The notes under the pieces are model-generated. The model was not told where the DNA came from. It did not search any database and saw only the letters and a list, made by a program, of their open reading frames with translations. A DNA stretch of 64,000 nt from Alkaliphilus oremlandii OhILAs (GTDB lineage: Bacteria > Bacillota > Clostridia > Peptostreptococcales > Natronincolaceae): positions 806,001 through 870,000 of the forward strand of contig NC_009922.1 of assembly GCF_000018325.1 (NCBI RefSeq), written 5' to 3'. Below, in pieces: positions 33,961-43,684 of this stretch (within the stretch, counting starts at the first letter, position 1; each line of letters begins with the position of its first letter). The position numbers and the translations under genes were made by a program.

Positions 33961-36081
33961 ATGGTAGGAAAGGTGCCAAGAGAAAATTATATCCCTACGA
34001 TAGAAGAAATGGAAGATTGGTATAAAGAAGATCTGAGGGTTAAAGCCTTAAATTCATTGGAAGATGAAAATAATAAAAAAGTAGAGGATCAGGGCGATTT
34101 TTTTAGAGCATTTAGAAGATTGGATAAAAGAAAAATCAGAAGTATTTCTGGAACTGAAAAAAATGATTTTTATTACCAAAGATATGTAGATTATATAGAA
34201 AAAGAAACAGCAGAGAAAGGAAGGGAAATAGAAGCAATCGAAAACTTAATTGCATATGAACGGTTTTTTCTCAACTGGGAAAGAAGAGTTAACAGGGAAG
34301 GTAATAACTCTCGCCATTATGGTAGCAATTCGGCCACAAGATATCGTGTTGATGCCATAAGAAGATTGGAACAAGAATTAGAAAGAATTTTAAAAGAGTC
34401 TAAAGAAGCATGGGAATTTTATTATAAACGCCAGTTAATAGAAGATATAGAAGATAAAAAAAGGCAGCGTTTAATAAATGTACCTTATGTAGCTGAGGCA
34501 AAACGAAAAGTAATAGACTCATTGAACTTAGGCGTACCTGTATATATTGTAGGGCATTTAGGAAGTGGAAAGACCCAATTGGCAACGGAAGCAGCCCTAG
34601 ATTTTACCATAGAAAACAGAATTCAAGAAGAACTAGAGAAAAAAATGAATGATTGGTTTTCTCTCAATCCAAATGCTGAAGAAAAGGATGCAGTTGAGAA
34701 GTTTAAAGAATTTAGTGAGGAAAGGAAACAGTATTATAAAGATGTTTTAATGAATGGAAGGAAAGAGGAAATAGAACCTTTGCAACCCCTGTTTATTTCT
34801 GGTTCCCATAACCTGACTTATGAGGATATGTTTGTAGAAAAAACCTTGTCCCTTAATCATAGCTTTTCACAGGGTTCCTTTGCAGATTATTTAAATATGA
34901 TTATAGAGGACTTTTATAATTGGATGGATGAGCATAAAGAAAAATTAGATGCAATGACAAACGAGGAGCAATTACAGTTAAAGATTCAAATATGGAAGAG
35001 CTTTTCTGATCTATTAGTGGCAAGCAATAGCGCTTTTGGTACTGAAATTAAGAAAATAGAGAGAGAAATTTTAACTGCCGTAAAGGAAGGCCGCCCTGTA
35101 ATTGTAGACGAATTAAACACTATTGCAATGCAAAACTTAATTGGATTAAATGATATATTGCAACGCCATGCAGGAAGCACAGCTTATATAACGGGCGTTG
35201 GCCCGGTGATGATTAAACCTGGATTTGGATTTATAGGTACAGGAAATTTGTCTACTGAAATGGTAAATTATGAAGGAACAAATGAATTAAATCCAGCTTT
35301 TAAATCAAGATTTGTAACTATTGAATATAATTATGTACCCCAAAGTATAACGGGCTCCCTAGAGGATCAGGAATTACGGGGAAAAAATCAGCTTTTTAGA
35401 GTAATACTGACAGGATTAGCTGATCAAAATGGCAATATTCATATTCCTGATTCTAAAAGAACATTGGAAGAATTATTTAGATTTTCTCAACTATGTAGAG
35501 TCACCCAAAATGTTTTCATGGGGAAATGGAAAGATGAAGGAGTACAAAGAGAATCTTCCATAGAAAATTTGGAGTTAAGAGAAGCCGTATTATCTGTTCG
35601 TAATATTTTACATGTTCTGGATAATTGGAATCAAGGTGAAGATAAAGACTTATCCAAAGCTTTGTGGGATGGATTTATAAGTTCAATCACCTATGCCGAT
35701 GATCAAAATTATATATTATCACAGGCAGTACGTTTTGGGTTCTTTCCTGCAAGCGAAGGATGGGATGTAGAAACAAAGGCTGTGGGGGAAGCAACAACTA
35801 TATATGAGGAAATCCGTACTCGTCCCTATAAATATGTCCGTCCAGAAATAGAGACTTTAAGTTATTTGGATATAGTTCACCTTATATTTGGTGAAGGACC
35901 TGGAAGAAAAAATTTACCAGAGGAATTAATCGAAGTTTTTGAAGCCACTATAGAAGATGTGTCAAAAATTCATAGTAAAAAATATCAGGAGTTAGACCAG
36001 CGATTATATCACTTAGAGCATTCAAAAAAACTACTGGAATATTTAGAAGAGAATTTAGAGGAGAATGAGGAAGGCATATGA
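33961..36081 (+). CDS. MoxR-like AAA+ ATPase with long N- and C-terminal extensions
   Basis: 706 residues from ATG 33961, eight bases after AAGGAGG (an in-frame ATG at 33940 precedes that site). Residues 1-175 are charged and helical. The AAA+ core has Walker A GHLGSGKT at 198-205, a long helical insert (about 215-275), ISGSHNLTYEDMF at 279-291, Walker B VIVDE at 380-384, sensor-1 Asn in GFGFIGTGNLS (429), and an arginine finger in NPAFKSRF (450). This is the midasin/MoxR pattern. About 250 further residues end in a coiled coil. MoxR ATPases remodel partner proteins together with VWA proteins; the third gene here is such a VWA protein. Overlaps the next gene by four bases (ATGA). Target unknown. 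Confidence 0.85.
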   Translation: MVGKVPRENYIPTIEEMEDWYKEDLRVKALNSLEDENNKKVEDQGDFFRAFRRLDKRKIRSISGTEKNDFYYQRYVDYIEKETAEKGREIEAIENLIAYERFFLNWERRVNREGNNSRHYGSNSATRYRVDAIRRLEQELERILKESKEAWEFYYKRQLIEDIEDKKRQRLINVPYVAEAKRKVIDSLNLGVPVYIVGHLGSGKTQLATEAALDFTIENRIQEELEKKMNDWFSLNPNAEEKDAVEKFKEFSEERKQYYKDVLMNGRKEEIEPLQPLFISGSHNLTYEDMFVEKTLSLNHSFSQGSFADYLNMIIEDFYNWMDEHKEKLDAMTNEEQLQLKIQIWKSFSDLLVASNSAFGTEIKKIEREILTAVKEGRPVIVDELNTIAMQNLIGLNDILQRHAGSTAYITGVGPVMIKPGFGFIGTGNLSTEMVNYEGTNELNPAFKSRFVTIEYNYVPQSITGSLEDQELRGKNQLFRVILTGLADQNGNIHIPDSKRTLEELFRFSQLCRVTQNVFMGKWKDEGVQRESSIENLELREAVLSVRNILHVLDNWNQGEDKDLSKALWDGFISSITYADDQNYILSQAVRFGFFPASEGWDVETKAVGEATTIYEEIRTRPYKYVRPEIETLSYLDIVHLIFGEGPGRKNLPEELIEVFEATIEDVSKIHSKKYQELDQRLYHLEHSKKLLEYLEENLEENEEGI

Positions 36082-37304
36082 AATTAAACTTGTCTGTTAA
36101 TGGAGAGGATTATAAAGATCGGATTAAAGACTTAAGGAAGAAGCTAAATGAATGTAAGGAAACGGGAATTTTAGATGAGGATTTTGAAAAAGAGCTGGAA
36201 AGACTTTCACAAATAGAAGAAGAGCTGTTGAAAGAGTTAATTCCCTATTATAGGCTATATGGAATTAACACAAAGAAAACTTCCATGAAGTTAATGCCCA
36301 TTGAAGAGCTTGGAAGCTGTAGTTTTAATGGCTTTCCACAGGATATATTAAGAATCAATGAAAACCTTTTTATAGTAAGCAGCCTAAAGGGAAAGGTGAA
36401 GTTTTTCTATATAAATTTTCCTATAGATTCTTCTAAGGGGAAAATTCAAGTAGAGTGGAGTAAGGACATAAAAGGAATAAAAGAGGGAATATCTATTATA
36501 TACAAATTGAATCACAGAAGCATTTTGCTTTTAGGCGTAAGGGGAGGGGCATACGTTCTTTCAAGTGATGATTTTAATAAATTACCAAATGTAGATGAAG
36601 AAATAGCCATAGAAGAGATTCATCATAATTGCGATTTTAAGGGATCGAGAAGTGTTTTAGAGGTTAGAAATAATATCTTTGTAGTAGTAGATGAAACAGA
36701 TAAACTAAATATAGTTGAAGCAATAGAAAAAGAGAAAGAGTATTCTTTGATCCATCACTGGGATAGAGGTTGTACTATTTTAGATTGGACGGCTATGGAA
36801 AGAATAGAGGATGATTTTTTTGTAGTGGGAACAAAAGATGGCATAATTTATTTTATTAAATATGAGAACGAAAAATTGAATATTGTAGGGCAAGTAGATG
36901 TATTTAGAGACAGAATAAGAAAGATAGCACCCTTAGCGTGTGAAGATGCAGACAAAAAATCTATTATGGTAGTGGGAAATAAGGGGCAATTTAAAGTTAT
37001 TACCCTAGGCGAATATAAAATAATAGAAGGAGATAACTTAAAAGGTAATTTGTTCGATATTGAATCTAAGGATGGAACAGCGGTGGTCTTAAGTGAAGAT
37101 GGCGTAATATATTTATTTGAAGAAAATTTTGATCGATGGTATTTGAATAAGGATGCTACAATTGAAAATATGTTTTTTACAACGGTATTTAAACTAACTG
37201 CTGCAAATTATTTGCTGATGGATATGGGAGGAAAACTAAATATTTTAGATATTGATCGACTTCATACACCAGAAGATCTATGGAATATGCCGTTATATCG
37301 ATAG
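36078..37304 (+). CDS. Coiled-coil/beta-propeller-like partner protein of the AAA+/VWA pair
   Basis: 408 residues. The first 60 are a predicted coiled coil (KDRIKDLRKKLNECKETG, KELERLSQIEEELLKELIPY). The rest is all-beta with repeated short strands of propeller type: QDILRINENLFIVSSLKGKV, then SILLLGVRGGAYVLSSDD, FFVVGTKDGIIYFIKYENEK, IMVVGNKGQFKVITLGEY and TAVVLSEDGVIYLFEE. Spacing of about 40-50 residues suggests six or seven blades, but no WD40 signature is exact. It sits between the AAA+ and VWA genes with a four-base overlap, so it is probably a stoichiometric subunit, adaptor or target-recognition module. No named family recognised. Confidence 0.65.
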   Translation: MKLNLSVNGEDYKDRIKDLRKKLNECKETGILDEDFEKELERLSQIEEELLKELIPYYRLYGINTKKTSMKLMPIEELGSCSFNGFPQDILRINENLFIVSSLKGKVKFFYINFPIDSSKGKIQVEWSKDIKGIKEGISIIYKLNHRSILLLGVRGGAYVLSSDDFNKLPNVDEEIAIEEIHHNCDFKGSRSVLEVRNNIFVVVDETDKLNIVEAIEKEKEYSLIHHWDRGCTILDWTAMERIEDDFFVVGTKDGIIYFIKYENEKLNIVGQVDVFRDRIRKIAPLACEDADKKSIMVVGNKGQFKVITLGEYKIIEGDNLKGNLFDIESKDGTAVVLSEDGVIYLFEENFDRWYLNKDATIENMFFTTVFKLTAANYLLMDMGGKLNILDIDRLHTPEDLWNMPLYR

Positions 37305-37315
37305 GAGGTGGGGGT

Positions 37316-39253
37316 ATGTTTGGTGAAGAAGGTTTAATTGAGGAAGCTAAAAAACACTGTGAAGAGTTTTTACAGAGAGAGCAAAGATCCCTTGCTACCT
37401 TTACCAGAGATTCTAGTTTAATATATATGCCAGAGGAAAAGTTAGAAAGGTTTGTATTGAATTCTTCGAATGGCGTTTTATATCTGCCGTTGGCAAGTTT
37501 TTTAAATAAAAATTTAGATGAAAATCAAATTATGTGGCATATATACTATGAATTGGCCTTATATTCTGATTGGAAGAAACAAGCCAGAAAATATTTAAAC
37601 AGGCGGAAGGACTGGCAGAAAGAAATCGATCATATGTCCAATTATATTTTATTAAAAATAAGAAAAGATGGACTGGAGGGAGACCCAGCATATAGCCCTA
37701 GTATGATATCAAATTATGTAAAAAAGGAAATTTTAGACTTTTTATATTTATTCGATAAGTATGTATCCTTTCTGAGAGTTTTGCAGATATGTCCTATATA
37801 TAGGGATGATGAAAACTTTAAAAAGATTCTTTTATATATGAAGCAAACAGGAAGAAGCAAAGAGGCTATTACTAAAGTGCCTAGACATAGGGGTTTTATC
37901 AATGGTTTTATAACGATTGAGCTGTACAAGGAAGAACCTGAAATAGAAGGAGCTATTGAAAATCCCTTCCATAAGAAAATTTTTAATCGGCCTTTTTACG
38001 AATTTGTTCGCTATGAGTTAATTAGACAGATAAATCAGGAGAAAGGAATTGTTGAGAGAGATCCATTTCTCCGCTCTTTTGTATTTCCCACATTTGAGAA
38101 GCTGTGGAAACAAGAAATTGATGAAATGGAATTTCACAGGTCAACAGAACAAAAAGAAGAGAAGTGTCAAGAAAGCAATGGGATCTTTGAACAACCTAAG
38201 GCAGAGGAAATACAAGATTCACTGGAATCAACCCAAGAAGAGGTTGAAAAGATTTTAGAAGAAATAGCAGATCAAGAAGAAAATATAATAGCCCATATGG
38301 AAAGTATTATGGAAGGCAAGATAAATCTAGAGCCCTATGGAGTAAGTCAGGCGGATCAAGAACTCTTTCAATTTTACTCAAATAAAATGAAGAAAGAAAG
38401 AGAGGAAATGAAGAGGTTTTGGAAAAAACTAATAGGGGATGCAAGTAAAGAAATAAATATAAAAAAGTACAATCAAGTAAAAGGGAAACTGGATATAGAT
38501 AATTTGATACATTCGTATCCAGATTTCCTAGAGGCTGAGAAAAAAGGGAACTACAAGAACCTTCCAATTTTTAATAGATATCTGCTGGAATCTCAAACAA
38601 ACGTATTACCAGAGAAAATAGAAATTTCTTTTGTTATAGATAATTCAGGCTCAATGAATGAAAGAAAAATAGATGCCACAAGAAAGGCCCTAGCAGTAAC
38701 ACTGTTATCCATAGATGATTTTAATAGGTATTTGGAAAAAAACATAGAAAAACTAAAACAAAAAATAGAGGTTCAAACAGAAACTTGGTTTTTTGGCAGC
38801 AGATGTTATAATGTTAAGGAATTTAATTATAGAAGTTCAGCGGAAAAAGAAAAAAGTGATATAATTCGTTCAATTGTACGCTTAGATGGAAACGATGGTG
38901 CAACAGATGATGGAGCCTGCTTAAAAGAAATATCCAATACCATCACACCAAAACAGGAAAATAGACTTAAAAAAGGAAAGCAAATAAAGATAGTTTTTCA
39001 AATTACAGATGGTGCATCCAGTTTTCCGGGGATGGCAAAGGAGGCTGTAGAAGAATTATTATCTAAGAATGTTATGGTATATGGATTCCAAATAGGAAAG
39101 AACAACGAAGCAAATGAAAAGGTATTTAAATTTGTATGGAGGGAAGGGTATAAAGAGCCCCATGGAATCATCCTTGGTGAAGAGGTAGAAAAGTTACCAA
39201 AAGAACTATTGAAGGCAGTAGGTCAGAATATAAAAACTGTTTTTAACAAATGA
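37316..39253 (+). CDS. VWA-domain protein (MIDAS intact), partner of MoxR-like ATPase
   Basis: 645 residues from ATG 37316, six bases after AGGAGGTG; an in-frame ATG at 37280 lies inside the preceding gene. The N-terminal 280 residues are helical and include WHIYYELALY near 74-83 (H75, E79), reminiscent of a decayed zinc-peptidase helix but without HExxH. A charged linker (about 275-335) follows. The C-terminal VWA domain has a complete metal-ion site: DNSGSM at 442-447, Thr530 in GATDDGA and Asp565 in ITDGAS. VWA proteins are the usual effectors or substrate adaptors of MoxR ATPases. It ends the three-gene operon. Confidence 0.87.
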   Translation: MFGEEGLIEEAKKHCEEFLQREQRSLATFTRDSSLIYMPEEKLERFVLNSSNGVLYLPLASFLNKNLDENQIMWHIYYELALYSDWKKQARKYLNRRKDWQKEIDHMSNYILLKIRKDGLEGDPAYSPSMISNYVKKEILDFLYLFDKYVSFLRVLQICPIYRDDENFKKILLYMKQTGRSKEAITKVPRHRGFINGFITIELYKEEPEIEGAIENPFHKKIFNRPFYEFVRYELIRQINQEKGIVERDPFLRSFVFPTFEKLWKQEIDEMEFHRSTEQKEEKCQESNGIFEQPKAEEIQDSLESTQEEVEKILEEIADQEENIIAHMESIMEGKINLEPYGVSQADQELFQFYSNKMKKEREEMKRFWKKLIGDASKEINIKKYNQVKGKLDIDNLIHSYPDFLEAEKKGNYKNLPIFNRYLLESQTNVLPEKIEISFVIDNSGSMNERKIDATRKALAVTLLSIDDFNRYLEKNIEKLKQKIEVQTETWFFGSRCYNVKEFNYRSSAEKEKSDIIRSIVRLDGNDGATDDGACLKEISNTITPKQENRLKKGKQIKIVFQITDGASSFPGMAKEAVEELLSKNVMVYGFQIGKNNEANEKVFKFVWREGYKEPHGIILGEEVEKLPKELLKAVGQNIKTVFNK

Positions 39254-39660
39254 TATAAATAAGTTCTAGTATTAGAGGCATAAAAATATTAAATAAAAAA
39301 CTTACTGATAAATTATTGAATTGTAATCTTAAATGGACTATACTTTAATTGTATAGAAATAAACATGAGGTGATTAGATAAAATGATCATATAATCTTAT
39401 CCGGGTTTTGGAAATTAAGGTAATATAGGCAAAATTGATATATCTTTTGATGCTTAGGATATATTATTTAGTGTTGCTTAAATTACCATAAGTTTTGGAT
39501 AGGATTATAATCGTGTCAACTCAACTAGAATTTATAGGGTATTAATTCACTATTTTTATTGTGGAATAGTTTTTGATGCTAAATTTATGTATGATACTTG
39601 TAACCTTTCCAAGACTTTTAGTTGGGAAAGGTTTTTTTGTTTTTAAAATAAAAGGAGTGA
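39254..39660. other. Spacer after the AAA+/VWA operon
   Basis: AT-rich with no supported ORF. The end holds a terminator-like hairpin (39602-39638) just before the Vat-like gene. Confidence 0.4.
39602..39638 (+). terminator. Hairpin with T run before the Vat-like gene
   Basis: AACCTTTCC / GGAAAGGTT stem with a loop of about 13 bases and then TTTTTTTG. Since it directly precedes the acetyltransferase gene by 20 bases it may be an attenuator of that gene rather than the end of a distant one. Confidence 0.75.
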
Positions 39661-40308
39661 ATGTTTATGATGGGACCTGATAAAAGCAAACTTTATCCAA
39701 ATGAAAATATAAGGACAGTTTGCTTTATAAGCAATTTACCTAAAAGGGCCAATGTTGAAATTGGAGAGTATACCTATTATAGTGATAATAAAAAGTCTCC
39801 GGAGAAGTTTTATGATCGTATAGAGCATCACTACGAGTTTCTAGGAGACAAACTAATCATAGGGAAGTTTTGTGCAATTGCAGAAGGTGTAAAGTTTATT
39901 ATGAACGGTGCTAATCACAGAATGGATGGAATTACAACCTATCCTTTTAACATCTTTGGCAGTGGGTGGGAAAAGGTGACCCCTACAATAGAGCAGCTTC
40001 CTTTCAAGGGAAATACAGTAATCGGAAATGATGTTTGGATCGGCCAGAATGTTACCATTATGCCTGGGGTTAAGATTGGTGATGGTGCAATTATTGCCGC
40101 CAACTCGACTATAGTAAAAAATGTTGAACCTTATACCATACATGGTGGAAATCCAGCGAAGTTTATCAAGAAGCGATTTAGTGATGAAAAGGTTGAATTT
40201 CTGTTAGATCTTCAATGGTGGAACTGGGATGAGGAGAAAATATTCAATAACCTTGAAAAGCTAACCTCAGAGAGGGGCTTAGAACAGCTAATGGAACCAT
40301 GTCTTTAA
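39661..40308 (+). CDS. Vat-like streptogramin A/xenobiotic O-acetyltransferase
   Basis: 215 residues of the left-handed beta-helix xenobiotic acyltransferase group. The signature is close to Vat enzymes: GANHRMDGITTYPFNIFGSG (catalytic His), WEKVTPTIEQLPFKGNTVIG, GNDVWIGQNVTIMPGVKIG, HGGNPAKFIKKRF and LLDLQWWNW. Vat proteins acetylate virginiamycin M-type streptogramins with acetyl-CoA. An attenuator-like hairpin lies in the leader, as for ribosome-drug-inducible genes. Drug specificity is inferred. Confidence 0.88.
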   Translation: MFMMGPDKSKLYPNENIRTVCFISNLPKRANVEIGEYTYYSDNKKSPEKFYDRIEHHYEFLGDKLIIGKFCAIAEGVKFIMNGANHRMDGITTYPFNIFGSGWEKVTPTIEQLPFKGNTVIGNDVWIGQNVTIMPGVKIGDGAIIAANSTIVKNVEPYTIHGGNPAKFIKKRFSDEKVEFLLDLQWWNWDEEKIFNNLEKLTSERGLEQLMEPCL

Positions 40309-40432
40309 AGTATATTGAATTTTAGGATTATGGTCTATTCAAGTTATTGTAATAAAATTGTAAATTTCTTTTTTTGCTTCCATGTTAGAATAGGTAAACA
40401 TACACTATCAAAAGGAGATGTGAGGCATAATT

Positions 40433-41344
40433 ATGAAAAAAGCACGGAATATTTTACTAGTCACTTTAATTTCATTTACAGCACTAACAGCTTGCGCGAG
40501 TCCGTCAATAAATGGGAAAGAAGAGTATAAACAGAGTTTAACATACTCAAATTTAGCAGATGCATCAAGTCAAGATGAGGTAAGAAAAGCTATGGAATCA
40601 GCTGGAATTACAGCTGAAAGCATGGATTCCTTTTTTCAAAGTGTTAATAACTTTAATAATACCATTGAAAAAAAAGATTTAGTAGTGGATGGATTTAGCA
40701 CTATTGATCGTCTGGAACCTGAGTATGATTTGTTGGCGATTCAGGAAATGTGGGATACTAAAAATCCTATGTTTATTGGTTATAACTGTAGAATTACATC
40801 TTTTGATTTAATGAAAAATTCGATTTTTATTGGTAAAGTGAATACAAAAAACTCCAGTGAATTATTTATGGATGAGGATGCTTTGAAAAATAGTCCTAAA
40901 AAGCTATTGAGCGAAGTAGAGCAAGAAGAATTTAAGACTTTATTTTCTTTTGTTCCAACAGAAATGACAAAAGATATATCGATTCATCTCAATAAGGTAA
41001 AAGAAGATTGGAAAGCTAAGGATATTAGATTTTCAAATAAAGCTAAGATTTCTCTTATTTCTGTTTTCTTTCATTCTGACCTAGATAATTATTTATTTAT
41101 TGGACATGCAGGGGTTTTAATTCCAGCCGAAGACGGAAAACTTTTATTTCTCGAAAAGTTGTCTTTTCAAGAACCATATCAGGTGATAAAGTTTAACAAT
41201 CGTGTTGAATTGAATGATTATCTGATGAATAAGTATGATGTGTCTTGGAATCAACCGACTGCGAAGCCTTTTATTATGGAGAATGATGAGCTCCTAGAAG
41301 GATATAGAGAAAATCCGAATAACCCGGAAAGTGACTCAAAATAA
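40433..41344 (+). CDS. DUF4300-family lipoprotein
   Basis: 303 residues with a lipoprotein signal (NILLVTLISFTALTACAS, lipobox LTAC, Cys at residue 21). The mature part reads LTYSNLADASSQDEVRKAME, then GITAESMDSFFQSVNNFN and GYNCRITSFDLM, which fits DUF4300, a family of Gram-positive surface lipoproteins without known function. AAAGGAGATG precedes the ATG. No operon partners. Confidence 0.78.
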   Translation: MKKARNILLVTLISFTALTACASPSINGKEEYKQSLTYSNLADASSQDEVRKAMESAGITAESMDSFFQSVNNFNNTIEKKDLVVDGFSTIDRLEPEYDLLAIQEMWDTKNPMFIGYNCRITSFDLMKNSIFIGKVNTKNSSELFMDEDALKNSPKKLLSEVEQEEFKTLFSFVPTEMTKDISIHLNKVKEDWKAKDIRFSNKAKISLISVFFHSDLDNYLFIGHAGVLIPAEDGKLLFLEKLSFQEPYQVIKFNNRVELNDYLMNKYDVSWNQPTAKPFIMENDELLEGYRENPNNPESDSK

Positions 41345-41494
41345 CAATCAATATTTTAAATAGATACAATACTTTTTACTTCAGCAACGTAAAATATTGT
41401 TAAATCATCAGCGAAGTGAGAGCGATGGGATTGTAAAACTTACGATGTTATGATATACTTCTATTTGTTTGAACAAAAAATTGAATATTAAGTT

Positions 41495-41590
41495 AGAAGG
41501 GGAGCCTATATTGATAAGCTGAGATAGAAATGTTATTTCTGACCCTAAGAACCTGATTTGGATAATGCCAACGAAGGGATTTAGCTAGGA
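41495..41590 (+). ncRNA. TPP riboswitch (thi box)
   Basis: Conserved thi-box segments are in order: GGGGAGCC, GCTGAGA, GACCCT, GAACCTGATTTGGATAATGC and CAACGAAGGGA. It binds thiamine pyrophosphate and represses the downstream thiC-thiW operon. Confidence 0.96.
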
Positions 41591-41605
41591 TAGATGTTTA
41601 TTTTT

Positions 41606-41640
41606 GCTGTATACTTTTGTTAGTATACGGCTTTTTTGTT
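41606..41640 (+). terminator. Riboswitch expression-platform terminator
   Basis: GCTGTATAC / GTATACGGC stem with an 8-base loop and TTTTTTG tail, 16 bases after the aptamer. It is the likely transcription-attenuation hairpin. Confidence 0.85.
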
Positions 41641-41746
41641 TTTGTAAAGGAGGTGAAGTATACATATGTTCACAATAATAAAAATAGGAACAGGGTATTA
41701 GGAGGGGTAAAAAATATCAAGTAAATTAGGATAGGAGAAGAGGAAA

Positions 41747-43060
41747 ATGAAATATACAACTCAAATGGATGCTGCAAGAAAAGGAATTATCACCAAAGAG
41801 ATGGAGATCGTTAGCAAAAAAGAAAATATGGATATAGAAATACTAAGGGAGAAAATGGCGAAAGGTCAAATTGTTATTCCCGCAAATAAAAATCATAAAT
41901 CTTTAGACCCAGAAGGAATTGGTAGTGGGTTGAAGACGAAGATCAATGTGAATCTTGGGATATCTAGAGATTGCCCCAATGTAGATGCAGAGTTAGAAAA
42001 AGTAAAAATTGCAATAGATATGAAAGCAGAAGCAATTATGGATTTAAGCTCTTTTGGCAAGACAGAAGAATTTAGACAAAAGTTAGTAAACATGTCTACT
42101 GCTATGATCGGTACTGTTCCAATATACGATGCAGTAGGCTTTTATGATAAAGAATTAAAAGATATTACAGAAAAAGAATTCTTGGATGTAGTGCGAAAGC
42201 ATGGAGAAGATGGTGTTGACTTTGTTACTATTCATGCAGGGCTGAATCGGGACACTGTTAAAACATTTAAGAAAAACACTAGAGTTACGAACATCGTTTC
42301 AAGAGGGGGCTCTCTACTATATGCATGGATGGAATTAAATAATAAAGAAAATCCTTTTTATGAATATTATGATGAATTACTAGAGATATGTGCAGCGTAT
42401 GATATGACCATAAGTCTGGGGGATGCTTTAAGACCGGGCAGTATAGCAGACGGTACTGACGCATCGCAGATTGCAGAGTTAATGGTATTAGGAGAGTTGA
42501 CAAAGAGAGCTTGGGAGAAAAATGTACAAGTTATAATAGAAGGGCCAGGACATATGAAGTTAAATGAAATCGAGGCAAATGTCATATTGGAAAAGAAACT
42601 CTGCCATGGAGCACCCTTCTATGTATTAGGTCCATTGGTTACTGATATCGCACCGGGGTATGATCATATAACATCAGCAATAGGTGGCGCAATAGCTGCA
42701 AGCCATGGGGTGGATTTTTTATGCTATGTGACACCAGCAGAACACTTAAGACTCCCTACATTGGAAGATATGAAAGAAGGAATTATAGCTTCAAAGATTG
42801 CTGCTCATGCAGGAGATTTGGCTAAAGGAGTACAAGGTGCAGATGAATGGGATTTAAAAATGAGTAAGGCTAGACAGAAATTAGATTGGGAAGAGATGTT
42901 TAGCTTGAGTATCGATGATGAAAAAGCGAGAAGATATAGAAAAGAATCTAGTCCAGAGCATGAGGATAGTTGTACAATGTGTGGAAAAATGTGTTCTATG
43001 AGGAATATGAATAGGATTATGGAAGGCAAAGATATAAACATACTAAGGTCAGAGGATTAA
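41747..43060 (+). CDS. thiC: Phosphomethylpyrimidine synthase ThiC
   Basis: 437 residues. A radical-SAM enzyme that converts aminoimidazole ribotide to HMP-P in thiamine synthesis. Motifs: TKINVNLGISRDCPNVDAEL, SLGDALRPGSIADGTDASQ, VIIEGPGHM, LGPLVTDIAPGYDHITSAIG, and the C-terminal cluster CTMCGKMCSMR, the unusual CxxCx4C radical-SAM site. It is under the TPP riboswitch, and a single base separates it from thiW. Confidence 0.97.
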   Translation: MKYTTQMDAARKGIITKEMEIVSKKENMDIEILREKMAKGQIVIPANKNHKSLDPEGIGSGLKTKINVNLGISRDCPNVDAELEKVKIAIDMKAEAIMDLSSFGKTEEFRQKLVNMSTAMIGTVPIYDAVGFYDKELKDITEKEFLDVVRKHGEDGVDFVTIHAGLNRDTVKTFKKNTRVTNIVSRGGSLLYAWMELNNKENPFYEYYDELLEICAAYDMTISLGDALRPGSIADGTDASQIAELMVLGELTKRAWEKNVQVIIEGPGHMKLNEIEANVILEKKLCHGAPFYVLGPLVTDIAPGYDHITSAIGGAIAASHGVDFLCYVTPAEHLRLPTLEDMKEGIIASKIAAHAGDLAKGVQGADEWDLKMSKARQKLDWEEMFSLSIDDEKARRYRKESSPEHEDSCTMCGKMCSMRNMNRIMEGKDINILRSED

Positions 43061-43061
43061 A

Positions 43062-43550
43062 ATGAATATAAAAAAACTCACAATTTCAGCCATGTTTATT
43101 TCCTTAGGGGTAGTTCTTGGAAATCTAGTGTATATCCCAGTAGGAATATCTAAATGCTTTCCAATTCAACATACAATAAACATATTATCCGGAATTATGC
43201 TTGGACCTTTTTACAGTACGAGCATTGCATTTTTAATTTCACTAATTAGGAATATCATGGGTATTGGAAGTCTTCTAGCCTTTCCTGGCAGTATGATCGG
43301 TGCACTTTTAGCAGGTATCCTACATAAGAAGACGAAAAATAATTATATGGTGGCTATTGGTGAAATTTTCGGCACTGGAATAGTAGGGGGGCTTGTAGCT
43401 TTTCCTATAGCAAAATATATAATGGGAAAGGAAGTATTGGCTTTATTCTTTGTGTATCCATTTATTCTAAGTACAGTGGGTGGCGCTATAATCGCTCTGA
43501 TTATTATTAAAGCTTTTGGACAGATAAAAGATAGGCAATCACTGCTATAG
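43062..43550 (+). CDS. thiW: ECF-type thiamine-precursor transporter subunit ThiW
   Basis: 162 residues, about five to six helices, matching the ThiW S-component (LTISAMFISLGVVLGNLVYI, then SKCFPIQHTINILSGIMLGP). ThiW is thought to bind a thiazole precursor and to be energised by the shared ECF module encoded elsewhere. It starts one base after the thiC stop codon, so it is translationally coupled and riboswitch-controlled. Confidence 0.92.
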   Translation: MNIKKLTISAMFISLGVVLGNLVYIPVGISKCFPIQHTINILSGIMLGPFYSTSIAFLISLIRNIMGIGSLLAFPGSMIGALLAGILHKKTKNNYMVAIGEIFGTGIVGGLVAFPIAKYIMGKEVLALFFVYPFILSTVGGAIIALIIIKAFGQIKDRQSLL

Positions 43551-43645
43551 AATTATAACTAATAATATGCAGAAATAAGGATACGAGTAAGAATTTTGAC
43601 ATATGCAACATTATATCGAATACTATTTAGTTTATGATATATACT

Positions 43646-43684
43646 GAAACCATTGCAAACAATTAAATGGTTTGCAATGGTTTC
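43646..43684 (+). terminator. Hairpin after thiW
   Basis: A perfect 15-bp stem (GAAACCATTGCAAAC / GTTTGCAATGGTTTC) with no T run after it. Position fits an operon end. No gene is seen between it and 43987. Confidence 0.45.
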
